Of a stretch of DNA of 64,000 bases, positions 10,167-22,805 are shown piece by piece. How positions within the stretch are numbered: the first letter of the stretch is position 1; every line of letters starts with the position of its first letter. The translations under genes were made by a program, and so were the position numbers. The notes below the pieces were generated by a model. That model was not told the DNA's origin, searched no databases, and was given only the letters and a program-made list of their open reading frames with translations. Origin of the DNA: Magicicada septendecula (Eukaryota > Arthropoda > Insecta > Hemiptera > Cicadidae); assembly GCA_034769895.1 (NCBI GenBank), contig CM068375.1:252195542-252259541 (forward strand). The letters are read 5' to 3'.

Positions 10167-13005
10167 ACTGCAAAACAATAAAAGACAATTAAACATTATG
10201 TTTTATGGTTTTTTGACATGGCAGATTTGGACAGAAGTGTGGAAAAAATGGAATAATAATTAACACGAATAAAATATAGCGAATTTATATGTGTGTATGT
10301 AAGATGATTGTTGTGAAATACTTGAATATTGAAATACTTGCAATTTAAATAAATAAACCAAATTAATTTTGAAAACAAGTAATCAGAGAGTTATAATTGT
10401 TTGGATGGTAATGAATTCTATATTGTTAATAATTAATTTAATTAAAACAATTTGATATATTTTAAATATTTTAATTGATTATGTAAATGTTGTACAATTA
10501 ATTTTTTTGTAAATTCAGTTTGTTTTACGAGATGGAAATTTGGTAATGAATGATAAATTATTTAATTTAAATTAATAAATTTTGGGAAATGTTTCAGAGA
10601 TGGTGGTGATTATGTTTTGTGGGCATATCATGTTAAATGGATTGTAAGTAGAAAAATTTTATAATCAGGTGTAATAAAAATATTTACAGGTGTAATTGAG
10701 ATTCTAATTCAGTAATAAGATGTTATTTGGAAATCAGTTGGTTCAAGAAATAAAGATAATTAAAAAATTTTAATAATAAATGAAAAATGATAAATAATGA
10801 TTATCAATAATAAATTTTGAAAATTTCAAGAAAGTTAAACGGTAAAAGGTTATGAATGGGTTAAATGTAGTGTTTATACTTGTTGTATGTTAGGTATAGG
10901 TATTGTAAAAATAGTTAATTTTATTATGTGTGTATTTTTTTTAAGCCAATAATTAAATCGTCTGCAGGTTAACGTAAGCATCAGAATCAGAGAAATGGGA
11001 AACAATGAGGTGAGAAGGGAGAATAAATAAAAATAAATATGTATATTCCTTGTAATTTGTTCAATTTTGAGATGTGTTTTTATTATGTTAGGATATCAGC
11101 TGATCAGCAATAACGTCACTGGTATATTGGTTTGTAAATGTTACAAGTAATTAATGTTTAATGTACTACAGATATTTTGAAGTAAAGATAAAAAGAATAT
11201 GAGAAATAAAATAACAATGATTTATGCAAATTAATAAAAGATAATTCATGGGTGATAAATGTTTTATGGGACATGTAGACCTGTCCAAATTGAATGAAAA
11301 GTTGAATTTGAAATGATAGAGATGTAATGTTGTTTTTGAGTTGATATAATGTAATGGAATCTGGTGAAGTATTAATGTTGACACAGTGGTAATGGAGACT
11401 TTATGTAGATTTTGAGTGATATATTGTTGTTTTTATAGTTAATGAGGTTATTTTGTGTAATTGTAGTAATGTAATGAGATTGAGATTTTTGGGGATGGCA
11501 ATTTTGTATTAGAGGGTAGTGTATTTGGGGAGTCCGCAACAAGGGTTGGGACGGGATAGGAATAGATTTTAGTGGGGAAGGGGCCGCCTTAGGTAGAATC
11601 CGGGCCGCCAGATAAGGGAATTGAGTTTTTTGGGGGCGGGGAAACACGTATCCTATATACAACGGGTTAGAGAGTATTTTATAATGGGAGAAAGTGGCGA
11701 ATTGTGTTAAATGATAAGTTGGGGTTTGGAGTGTCCTGATTAGTAGATATTTTGATAGAGATGGGTGTCATGATAATTGAAGTTGATTAATATTAGAGTC
11801 AGAGGGAGAAAGTTTATATATGTATGGAAATCTAATACAGAAAAACGAGAATAAATGAGGTACATCACCCACAGTATATTAAAGTAAGATTGTTGAAAAG
11901 AAAGAGAGATTCATGATAAAGAATATACAATTGTTTAATTTTTTTCAACCAGTGACAGAATTTTGATAAAATTTGAAAATAATGTAAAGTCAAGAATTGT
12001 TTGTTTTAAATAATTTAAATGTCAAGTTGATGATTAATTATATTAATATTTGTTCGTTTTAAATATTTTGTTTTATTGTGTTTTGTAGTTCAAGGTAGCA
12101 TATTACAGATGTTCAAAGTGTTTTCAGAAATCAGATATAACATATGTCGGTCAAGGGTTTTGGACTTGACCTAGTTACGATCAGCTGATGGGGTCATAGA
12201 CCTACTAAGCTTGTATAGTAGGAATCCAATTTTAATTTGTTTGTTTGATTAATTCAAACCAATATTTGAATAATTTTAATAAATGTTATTTAATAAATAA
12301 ATTTAATAAAATTTTTTAATGAATAAATATAAATTTTTTTTTGAATTTTAAAATTTTTGGAAATTTTAAATTTTTTTTGAGAAAAAAAAACTTGATTTTT
12401 CGCCTGCCAGCGAGTGAATATTTTTGAGTAATGATTCTTTTATTATGTGTGTATTAACCATGTTTCTTTTATTGTATTGCATTATATTGGTAGACTATAA
12501 GTGATTCTCCTGTTAGAATAAGGATGTGTTCATATTATTAGAAATGTCTAGGTTAAGTCATTTGAAACAAAAATTAGAAAAAAGATGAAGAGAATTTTTT
12601 GATAAAAGATTATTTTTTTTGAATTTTGAATCTTTTAAATTTTTAGTAAATTTTAAAAGAAATTTTTATTTTTTTATGTGTTATGGTAACATGTAATGTT
12701 AGTATGTGTGATCCCAGTATTTGCTAAAGGCAGCCCAGCTTGCAAAAAAGGGGAAACATATCGGCGGAGGAGCTGGGATAATTTTAGCCAGGGATTGAGG
12801 ATTTTTGGGGGTAGCATGTTAGAAGGCGAGGCGCGCTGTGGTGCGAGTCTGTTCAATTTCTCGGTGTTGGGATCTCTTACGGAGAAGTCCAGGGATCTCG
12901 TTCAGATGAGTCCATGGTCGCTGAGCCAAGGGGGTCATGTACCCATGAGAGTAAGAACCAGGGGGTTGTTGGCACCAGTTCCTCACCGGTCCTCTTCGGG
13001 GTTTA
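10167..13005 (+). other. T2 long noncoding region with conserved blocks
   Basis: There is no pol and no credible ORF. Two or more blocks are clearly shared with T9 read on its minus strand: about 11488-11830 (GGGGATGGCAATTTTGTA, GAGTCCGCAACA, TTAGGTAGAATCC, GAGATGGGTGTC), about 12130-12200 (GATCAGCTGATG) and 12716-13005 (GGCAGCCCAG, GTAGCATGTTAGAAGG, TTGTTGGCACCAG). In T9 the last block has in-frame stops, so conservation is not coding. The rest, 10170-10900 and 12200-12700, is AT-rich. Confidence 0.75.
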
Positions 13006-13056
13006 TCGATGAGATTTCTTCTGTCGTGGACAGCAGAATTCTCATCGAGGGGGTAT
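13006..13056 (+). other. T2 PPT hairpin and polypurine tract
   Basis: TCGATGAGA (13006-13014) pairs perfectly with TCTCATCGA (13040-13048), with further imperfect pairing inside. The 3' arm overlaps the PPT (CGAGGGGGTAT) that ends against the 3' LTR. T9 has the same stem with a compensatory base pair. Confidence 0.75.
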
Positions 13057-14428
13057 TGTAGCGGGTCAAATTTTGGGTGTTTTTATTTTTACCGTATGGG
13101 GCAAGTACATTTTTATTCATTTCATTTTCGGGCGGGTTTGGATAAAATATTACGAAATAAATGTATTATTGTGCAACGTATGTGTCAGTATAACAGTCAG
13201 TGTAACAGAACAGTGAAACAACGCAATAAGACGCAGTTGTTGTTGAGGAATGCGGCAGAGCATTTGCACCTCCACAAAATTCTTAGAACTTTGTACCTGT
13301 GTGTGGCAGCGCACATACGCAACTGCTCAATCACGCTCCAAGTGACGCTCTGACAAAAAACTCAAGATGGCCAGAGTGCAAAAAATATTCGTCGTCTTCG
13401 TCAAGACATCCCGGAAGTCGCATTAAACTCCGCCTACTGTTGGTGACATCAGCATAACCAAGTCCAATATCGGCCTCTGGTCACACATATATATCAGCTC
13501 CATTCCATATATAAAATGGTTACACAACAGCATATGAGCAATGAGCGACGAAAACATCGTGGCAGTAGAGAACCAGTTTCCCTCCAGGAACAGGTACACG
13601 TACCTGTTACGTTTCACCGTGACGGAACAGTCGACTTTAAGCAGAGACGCCATACAGTCAACAGGACGCCAACTACAGTAACAGACATCTAAAGTTTCGG
13701 TTTGGGCCCGGTTGGTCGAGTTTTCGCAAATGTATTTTACTCAATAAGACCGACCGGGACCCCAGAAGGTAATGAACATATCGGAGTGAGTAATACTGAC
13801 AGTGATGTGGAGAGATTGAAGTGATAAAACAAATAGTGAAGTTACGGGACCAACCGCGTGTTCGTGGACGGGCACCGCGGATAACAATCGGAATATTTAA
13901 AAATTGAATAAATAAAGGGGAATGTATATAAAAAACAAAAGGTATGGAAGAGTGCGTGGGCAATATGGGCTGCCTTAGTTGTAAGTATAGTTTAAGGTAA
14001 TTAAAACTTGACGGTGTAGCATTCTCATTCTGGTAATTATAACAATTAATCATGACTAATTCTTTTGTACTCATAGCAGTGAAAATTGACTTAATTCATT
14101 AAAGTGATTTAGTTTATTTGGAAAATGTGTTAGTTTAAGTTATTTCGTCATTACCATGTCTCATTTCTGTGTTGAAAAATTCGTCTAAACGAAATCGGGG
14201 GTTTTCTGAATTTTATTACAGTCAGATGGCGTGATTTTTTATAAGGGCAAGAGTGTATAAGTTTTCGATATTTAATCTTTAAAAAAAAATATCGTGGCGA
14301 CCTGGGCAGTTTCAAAAGGTAAGTTTTACGGGGACCATGACGGTAAGTGAAATTCTGGCAGCGGTAAGTATTGTTTTATGAAGAGTGGAGTGTATTAAAT
14401 ATCAGGGTAAAAAGTGAGTAACTTCACA
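13057..14428 (+). repeat. T2 3' LTR
   Basis: 1372 bp, TGTAGCGGG...ACTTCACA, almost identical to 7591-8960 (a two-base indel in the first 25 bases, and one T/C change). It is followed by the right TSD, ACCT, at 14429-14432. Confidence 0.92.
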
Positions 14429-14432
14429 ACCT

Positions 14433-15721
14433 CCACCACACCGCGGCCTCTCCTTCTAGGTGCCTTCCGATCCATGCGACGTTGCCGTTATCTTGGTAAT
14501 GTTCTATATAGATATCTTCCATCTCCTTCATAAACTCCATCGGGAAGTCTCCAGTCCTGTTGTACTTGATATCTTGATATCTTTGACTTGTTCGTGAGTA
14601 ATGTTACAGTTGCACGACTGGTTGCTAATTGAGGCTAATTAATCCTAACTTCTCGTTGTATCTGTCGTATTTGCAGGTCAGTTTCTTCCGACTTACGGTC
14701 AATTACATTTATATTTTCATTCACTTTCTTCATTTATTCCAGCTTTTCGGCTCGTAAATCTTTGATTGCTGCCGTATTGTCTTTGCATCTTTTGTTGTTT
14801 ACATTGATTTTTCTGCTCAGGATTTGAATGTTGTTGCTATGCCGTTTGTCCAACTCTGTGATCTGCTATTTAGTATTAATACTAAGCTCAATAATCTTAT
14901 TGGTGTTGTCTTGGATTTTGTTGTTAGTCTCTACTTGGCAGTCTTGGAACAGTTTTTTGTTGTTCTCTCTTGTTCCATTTGTATGGCGACTTCATTTCTT
15001 ATTTCTATGTGTTGTTTATGGATTTGTTTTTTCATTTGTTGTAATGCTTGTTCTAATTTTAATTCATGTTGTTCTAACCGTTCGTCTGTTCTTTTCACAT
15101 GTTCAGCAATTTGTTATGCTATCTGTGCTTTTGTTTGTGCCAGCTGTTCTGATTGTCTTTGTATTTGTTCTGTTTGATGTGACAGTTGTTTTTCTGTTTT
15201 TTTCGACTGTTGTGATAATTCTTGTATTTGTTGTGTTTGCTGTGAGAGTTGTTCTTTTGTATTTCTCGATTTTTCTTGTATTTGTTGTGAGAGCTGTTCT
15301 TTTGTTTGTTCTGTTGTTTTTGTATCTGTTCTTCTATTTTTTTCAATCGTTCCTCCATTCGTCATGTGTGTTGTGACAACTGTTGTTCTAGTAATCATTG
15401 TAGTATTGTGTATATATCAGTGTTTTTGTCTTTCTCTAGTGGTGTTTGACATACCGGTCTTTCTCGAATTTCTGCTACTATTGTTGGTATAAATTGTTGT
15501 GTCTCTGCATTTTTATCGTTCTGTCCATTTTGTCCCAACGTCCCTGACGCTTGATTCTCCTCTGAAATGTCTGCGAGCGTGTCTGGATCGCCTAACTGAT
15601 TATTTATTTCAAATTCCATCTCATTGCTTTGGGTATCTGTATTTGTGCTCATGTTGTTGTACAGGTTGTGAATGTTGTTTTGTGTGTCTTTGTCTCTCCT
15701 ACTCCTACTTCGCGTAATCAT
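14433..15721 (-). pseudogene. gag: T1 gag, N-terminal half with coiled coil
   Basis: It begins at ATG (15721-15719, MITRSRSRRDK). After about 108 residues the frame changes at a stop near 15397. A Q/E/K-rich heptad region follows (15398-15114, repeated EQLSQQ units; the adjoining frames are shadows), then more coiled coil and, near 14440-14560, the capsid-start pattern with AWIGRHL and AVWWR. There the frame is cut by T2 and continues at 7586. Several stops and frameshifts are present. The order coiled coil then capsid is shared with T3, T7 and T8, suggesting one gypsy group. Confidence 0.8.
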
Positions 15722-15799
15722 ATACTATGTTTGATACTATTTCCATTCTTAACTTCTACCTAGTCTTAATCTATAATTTGTTTAATAATGACTCAATTG

Positions 15800-15818
15800 T
15801 CCCACGTTCCGGGCGACA
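15800..15818 (-). other. T1 primer binding site
   Basis: Reading minus, the LTR end TTACA is followed by TTC and then TGTCGCCCGGAACGTGGGA, a variant of the TGGCGCCCAACGTGGGG type seen in T3. It marks the 5' end of the T1 internal region. Confidence 0.75.
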
Positions 15819-15821
15819 GAA

Positions 15822-16195
15822 TGTAATACACTACTTGATAGGTCTTTACGAAAGAGTTAAATTGTTGATTTGCATATTATGTTGGCCTATGAGCATGTAA
15901 GAAGTAAGGTTTACAAACTACTTTAATAATTGATAATATTAATATTTCTACTCAATAGACTATAACACTTACTCCAGTGTACCGACTCTTTATTGTACCT
16001 CAGGGCGCCAGTAATAATAAACACAAATTAAAATATATCAATCAACTTTTAATGATTCATTTGCATTTATATACTACAGATTTCTTTAACATGACTTGAA
16101 TAGTTTTGCCTTACAATTTGAATATTATTTCGTGGCAATGAGTTCTTTGTAGACAAATTGAGTCACTATATTTGATTACAAATATATATATATAT
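15822..16195 (-). repeat. T1 5' LTR, piece 1
   Basis: Matches 1544-1917 with about five differences, ending inside the TA tract where T3 begins. Confidence 0.9.
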
Positions 16196-16393
16196 TGTAA
16201 CGCAACAGAAATGCCAGCATTCATGTTACATAAAAATAAGGTTCACCGAATAATAAATAAGTCAATGTTTAACCCCATAATAGAACAAAGATCCAATAAT
16301 TACAATGATAATCATAGATAAAATTAAATAAGGATGCAAGGTAGTGTTAACAAGAATAAACGAACCTGTAAGTTAAATAATAGCTGATGATAT
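16196..16393 (+). repeat. T3 5' LTR, piece 1
   Basis: Starts TGTAACGCAACAG and matches 26220-26417. It ends in ATAT (16390-16393), the left TSD of T4. Confidence 0.93.
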
Positions 16394-19300
16394 TGTAATA
16401 GAAAATTACAAGTATACTAGTATAGTATATAGATTGTGGTATTGATGTTTGGTGTGTTCGTGTGGTTGTAGACACGCACCGGTGTCTACTATAATGTTGT
16501 TTATCTAAAGGTGTAATCGTAATCGTAGAAGTTATCGGTGTTAATGTATTGTTTTTTGTGGGTACGCAGTAATAGTTCACTCCTTTTTATATTAATATGA
16601 TCCGCGCACTTTATTGTGTATCTCACTTACTTACCACACTTGAATGCTTCAATTCAGTTCTGTGATGTTCCTTCTGAAATACAGGCACTTCAAATACAAC
16701 AACAAAATATTCAGGTTGAATAGTTAATATATCATCACACACAATAGTAAATGAAGCAATATCTGACGAATATTCTGAATTATACTAAAACTATTTTAAA
16801 TTCTTCCGCCACCTGTGTCCGAACTGATTAAAAATAAATGAATTTACTTTTACTAGAAATGATACTCCTTTTGTGGTAATAAAATTGGAGGTTTATTAAC
16901 AATTTGATAAGTGATAAAAGCTTTAACAATTAAAAACAATAATTAACAACCTTTAAATTACTGATTACAATAAAATTCAATAAGACTCTGTCTAATTCCT
17001 CAAGGCTGGTAGACCTGTTGTTAGTACAATAATTTAACTACATAGGTTATGTTACTTTGATTCAGAGAATTACCATATTTCGTTAGGTTCTTTGAGGTAA
17101 CATGATACCAGTTACAAGATGTAATACAAATAACTATATTGAATTAACAATAGTGAATGATAATTGAACAAATATAAAAAATCAAAATTTGGTACCATAT
17201 GTCTGGTATTTATAAAATTATCGTACGCGGGTATGCGCACGCATCTCTAATACTAGTGTGTTATTGTCAAGCTGTCTGACTTGTACAGTATTTAAAATGT
17301 ATTACGTTCGTTTAATAATTAGCTTCAAAAATCATTTATTCACAAGAGAAAAATTTCTCAAAAAACTCTTGTTAGCAATTCTATTTGATTTGATTGTTAC
17401 TTGAGAACGGATCGGTAATGTTGAAATTATCAAGTTACCGCAACAATTTCTGAAGTTAGAATTAACCGGTGTGGTTACAAAGGATAAGTATTCCTTATTA
17501 GCTAATGTTTCTTATACTATACATGTAAACACATTATTCATAATACTTTTCAATATATTATTATCAGAATTATATTTATTCCGATTGTATGAAAATTAAT
17601 GAAGTAGATTTTAAAACATAGAAAAATTCAAGAAAAATACGTTTAGTCAAACGAGTGACTAAATACTCTCGTATTTATTAATAATTATTTTCAAACATTT
17701 TATTTTAAATTACTATAATTAATTAAAATATTTTTCTAATATTTTAATAATGTCGATTTAGATCTTTTCTCAATTCTGATAATTTAATTATTGTTTTTTC
17801 GATACTCAGCATTGTACGACTTGCGTAGTATCGAAAGTCAAATATTCATAAAATTATTAATTTCGTTTAAATATTGTTTAAATAAAACTGTACTCCCTGT
17901 TTCCTATTTAAAACTTCACTCGCAAGTATGGTCGTTATTATACACTGACCTACTTGTTCAATTAAAACAATTCCGCACTTTTTCACTCGTATGTATGAAT
18001 GTTGTATTTAGGTTAACCGTATGTTGTGTATTGACGTACATGGCGCGCACAGTTTTAAATATAAATTATTTCTTCCTTGACTAGAGCGGCGTGACCTGTA
18101 TGCTTGGTGGTTAATCGTAGACTGTTCTGTACCTCTGAGACGTCTCCCAGTAGTCTGCTGAAAGTCATTCATTCCATTGGCTGGATTCGTCATACTCTCC
18201 GACCCGAAAGCCTTCGTTTTATTAAAATATTTAATTTTTTGCCAAAATTGAGTTTGGGTTTGAGGCGTTTTTACGTCATCATTGGTACAAAAATTTAACT
18301 GGAAAGTTTAAAACTATCATAACTTTCTTATCTTACGTCCTATCGTTAATTAGTTGATATCAATGAATTCAGGGCGTTTTGCTTGTTAAAATAAGTCCAA
18401 AAACGCTTATTTTTCGTTCATTATTACTATTACAATAACGATCTTATTATTTATTTCTGGTACATCTTATTTTTATAAGTTCGTTACACCATATTTTAGT
18501 TAAATATAATAAAACACTTCTTATCTAAACACTTTGAGTCTGTATCTCAGTCGGTTTAATTTACAATTTGGGAAAAACTGTTTCCTACACAAATCTCGCT
18601 ATGGCATCATTAAGCGTCCATGTTAGATTTTTTTACAAACATGCTTAGAACTAATGTTTCTTATTTAAAATGATCATATTACTATCTAATATTATTAGTA
18701 ATGTTTATTTACACAATTTTTCACTATAATATGTATGACTGTGGTTAATTTAATATTTACATAAGTTCAAACCTCTCATATGGTTCTTACACAATTTTTC
18801 ATCTTATTTATTAGTCTCTTCATATAAATCATATCATTTAATGATTGTAATTAGTGTACACACATAGTACCTAATCTATTATATATAATGGTTACCTTTT
18901 AATGAGCTCAGAACTTTCTAATCTTTCAGTAATGGCTCTGTTCAGGTTGTGTCATGTCATAATAGTCATTTATTTTTTCTAATACAACAACTAAATTGTC
19001 ATTGTCCTATTTGGTTTGGATTCCCAAAGTAGCATTAAATATTGTTCTAACTTTTGGTAATGTTTCCAATTACTTTTACATAAGTTCATATGCTATATTT
19101 TTCATAAATAACTGGTTGGTCATTGTTTGTTTACATTTGGTTTTCTCCATAATGGTCATTTGGTTTTCAAATGTTTGTATATAATATGACTGCTTTTATG
19201 GTCATTATCTGTTCTCAAAGTAGCTTTGGGATTTCCTCTTGCTACTGGTAATAATTGTAACAATCTGTTCTCAATATTTGATACAGTATTTTTCTTAACT

Positions 19301-20692
19301 AATTTGCTATACAATGGTTTAGCTTACATCTGGTCATATGTACATGGTTAATTGGTTTATAATAATTTAGTTATAATACTGTTCTTATCATGTTCAAAAT
19401 CTGTTCTCAATGTATTATCAGATATTTATCTCACTACTGGTAATACTCTTATAAACATTTACATTGGTTTTGATACTGTACTTTTCTTAACTAAACTGGT
19501 ATACTTTTCTCATTTCTGTTATTCCCTGTGTCATTATGTTTGACTTGTTCTATTTACATTGTTTTGCATTATATTACATTGTTTCTTAATATTTATTATT
19601 ATTACTTATAATAAATTTTCATTTGATAACATATTTGATGATCAGATATTTATACTAATATGTATCATTTTCTGTTGTAATAGGTCTCTTCCTTGTGGGT
19701 TGTGTAACAATGTACCATCTGTTTTAGTGCAGTATTTTTCTACTACTAAACTGACTTCATTATGGTATATTAACATAATACCTTAACTAATTTGTTACAT
19801 ATGTTTATACAATTCCTTCTTACACACTAACACAAATCTTTCTTGTATTATATGCAATGTTTTTCTGATCAATGGTGGAATTTAATTCCTGTTATGTTTG
19901 ATACTCAACAAATGTCTTTTATTTGTTGTCAGTTCTTTATGAACAAGAACATCATTGTTCTATTTTGTTCTAATCTGGTGGTCTTATGATCATGTGTGTT
20001 GGTTACAACTTTATTAAATCAGTCACACTCATTGTCTGTGTTTATTTGACTATTTTTAATTTTTGTTGTTTCATCATGAAATTAACATATTTTTCACACT
20101 GTAAACTTCATCACTGTAATTGTTTGTGTGGTTTATTCAGTTGAAATAGTTAGTTATTCACAGGTTTCACATTTGTATTAAGTACACACTGTAATTGTTT
20201 GTGGTTCCTTAAATGTTTCACACTGGTTTTCTTGTCACACTTATAATCATTTCTTTTGTCACTTACACTGTTTTTAGTACATGTGGTTTATATTGAGTCC
20301 TTATATCTTCTGTCCATCTTCTTTCTTCTTCTTGGTCCTTCTTCTTTCTTCTTTATTCTATATTTTCCTCGTAGTTGCTATTTTTATTTATCTCCATTGT
20401 TGTTGGAGCTTGTTGATCCTTGTTTCGTTGATTCCCCTCACTGTCGGATCCTATTGGGTCTATTTATTGATATTTTGTTTTGGGCTTGTGGCATTTTCTT
20501 TCTTCATTTTGTAACTAATGTTGATATATTCGTATTCTCTTCTTCATTGTTGGATTTTTTATTAATATTTTTGTAGATACACACTTATATACACTTAGCT
20601 TTATTTATCTAGATATATTCCCATGTTTTTTCTCATACTTGACGTTACATTCGTTTATATTATGTAACTACCATATTTTTGGTACTGTTACA
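16394..20692. mobile_element. T4: 4.3-kb insertion with LTR-type ends (probable giant solo LTR)
   Basis: 4299 bp inserted in the T3 5' LTR. The empty site is preserved in the T3 3' LTR at 26410-26425, and ATAT is duplicated at 16390-16393 and 20693-20696. The ends TGTAATAG...CTGTTACA are nearly perfect inverted octamers of the LTR type. I find no internal LTR pair, PBS or gag/pol frame. From about 18500 to 20570 the sequence is T-rich and contains imperfect echoes of phrases such as TCTGTTCTCAA and ACTACTGGTAATA. A solo LTR is the simplest reading, but its length would be exceptional; a non-coding composite is possible. Short ORFs at 17791-20576 look like composition effects. Confidence 0.7.
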
Positions 20693-20696
20693 ATAT

Positions 20697-22802
20697 ATGT
20701 TTAATGAAAAGCAAACAAAAAAATGAAACAATGATTTAATATATAGTAATAACAAAAAAGAATTTTGAGTTAAGAAGTATTATTTTATGACAACAAATGT
20801 TATGATAAAGTTTATGTTATGTTATACCAAATATGTGTTGAGTTAATGAAAGATAATGAAACAAGTTGTATTATTCAATGACTGTTATAGAATGAAGTGT
20901 GAAGCAGCTAATCTATGTTCATAGATTTGAATTTTATTATATGTGATCAATAGATCGAGATAAAATTGTTATTAGATATAGAAAAATAATTGTTTATATA
21001 AATGTTAATAGTTAAGATTTGATTGTATGTAGGAATTTATGTAAAAGGGGCTATAGATGTTTAACAGTTATAAACACAGGTAGATCAGATTACAATAAAA
21101 GGCCTAACAGCCAAAACCAATATATAAACACTCATAACATAAAGGTTAGGTACATCAATTAATAATAATTAATAAATACGATTTGAAGAGCTAGAAAAAA
21201 CATTAAATTAATAATGATATATAATAAAATTTATACAAATTATGATAATACCATAGTGCCATGATATCGATTAATAAAATGTAATATCGAAAGTGGATTA
21301 AATATAAAAAAAGAAAAAAAAACCGGCTTATATAAAAAAACCAGCAGAATATGTGTAGAAAATAATAAACCAACTATCGGTAAAGTTACATTCCGATAGG
21401 ATAGCAAATTGATAAAGAATAGACAAAAAATATATGAAATAAACACTATATATTTAAAACATGTGGGAGGAAGGAATTATGTGTTGCTAGGGACGACAAA
21501 AAGGAGAAGAAGTTGTTGATTTTTACAAGAATTGTTTGGATGAATTGAATGTGATGAGATGAAAAAAAACCCAAGAATAATCTATTTTAATCGTAATATT
21601 CGAAATTACCAGATATGATTATAAAAATACAAAATTTTAATGACAATATTTACGTCTATCACCAATACAGATTAACCAAATAACACTACAATATGAAATC
21701 ATAATAGAGAGTAAATAACTGAAGTCTACAAGAAAGAACTTGAACTGTCCCATATCCGAAGGGAATTGATGAGATATTAATCCAATAGAAAGAATTAACA
21801 GTAACACAATTAATAATAGTCACTACACCAGAAATTATAACCTTCCAATTACACGGAACAACACTAATTGCTTCAACCGAAAGAAGAACTTATTTGGATC
21901 CTGGCGTTGCAGAAGAAACATCAATCGGGCTGTAAATCAATCCACAAAGCTGTATTCCGAAGTGGACAGGACAAGAATTACTTTTATTAGACCGAAGAAA
22001 GAAAACCGTACTGCATAATCGTCCAGAACAGTAAAGTTAGCAATCAACCGCCTACACGATTAGCTTCGTTCGAGTCTGGTAAATTATATTATATTAATCA
22101 TACTAACTACACAACACTTCAATTTTGTAAATCTTGCATTCTTATTTATATATTTTTAATCTTCCCCACAGTTACAAGAACCTTCACACCCTGAATTAAA
22201 TTAAATACAAATCAAAACACACTATATAACTAAATATAAATAAAGGATTAGAATAATCAACAATCGATTCATTAAGCCTATAGCCCAAGCATATGTTAAT
22301 TAGAACATATCTTATTCAATGTGAATTAAGTAAACAAATAAAGAACCTTTATATATTTGTAAAATCTTGTTATTTGGAGTATGGTTTAATGAGCTGGGAA
22401 CAAAAAAGTAACTGAATAAGTATAGAATAATTGGTTAACATAAACATCGAAATAACCTATAAGTTTCGTTGAGCTGATACTACAGCGCTTATAGCGGAAT
22501 TATCTGACACCAAAGAGGGAGCGTAAAAATACAAAATTAGACATAACTCTCTTCAAGGTATAATAGGGTTGGATGAAATTGTAGAATAGCGCTTAAGTTG
22601 TTTAAGTTTTAGGCACACTAACACTGATATTTCTTAAAGAGTTAAGTTAATATTAATTAAGTACATCAATATATCCCACAACTCCAAATATCTCCGAAAT
22701 TGACATAATTAAAGTAATTCAAAACACATTGGCATCGGTGTATGTACAAATCGACAAACCCAACAGTGGGGTTTAAAAGGAGAAGGATCCCGAACTGTAA
22801 CA
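20697..22802 (+). repeat. T3 5' LTR, piece 2
   Basis: Matches 26418-28524 with scattered substitutions and ends ACTGTAACA. The minus-strand ORF at 21240-21446 recurs in the 3' LTR and has no family signature. Confidence 0.92.
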
Positions 22803-22805
22803 AAT

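Larger units (their letters stand above)
7591..14428 (+). mobile_element. T2: pol-less LTR element of the T2/T5/T9 family
   Basis: 6838 bp with LTRs at 7591-8960 and 13057-14428, flanked by ACCT duplications inside T1 gag. The internal region holds one gag-position reading frame (9049-10166), about 2.9 kb of noncoding DNA, a hairpin and a PPT next to the 3' LTR. There is no trace of protease, RT or integrase. The LTRs differ by one substitution and one small indel, so insertion is recent. By structure it resembles a LARD (large non-autonomous LTR derivative) that keeps its own coding frame. It would need enzymes in trans. Confidence 0.92.

Noticed and set aside
12300-12380. AT-rich inverted repeats as hairpins or a replication origin
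   Set aside because: Expected by chance in long A/T runs; no conservation with T9 beyond composition.
12971-12982. TTGGCACCA in the conserved T2/T9 block as an internal PBS partner or tRNA-like 3' end
   Set aside because: Only seven bases pair with the T9 PBS and the match does not hold for the T2 PBS, so chance is likely.
14824-15376. Hydrophobic, membrane-protein-like plus-strand ORFs (117 and 182 codons)
   Set aside because: Antisense of the glutamine/lysine coiled coil of T1 gag; the hydrophobicity is a complement effect.
17791-20576. Series of F/L/Y-rich plus-strand ORFs as a transporter or receptor gene
   Set aside because: T-rich composition inside T4; no consistent topology or family motif.
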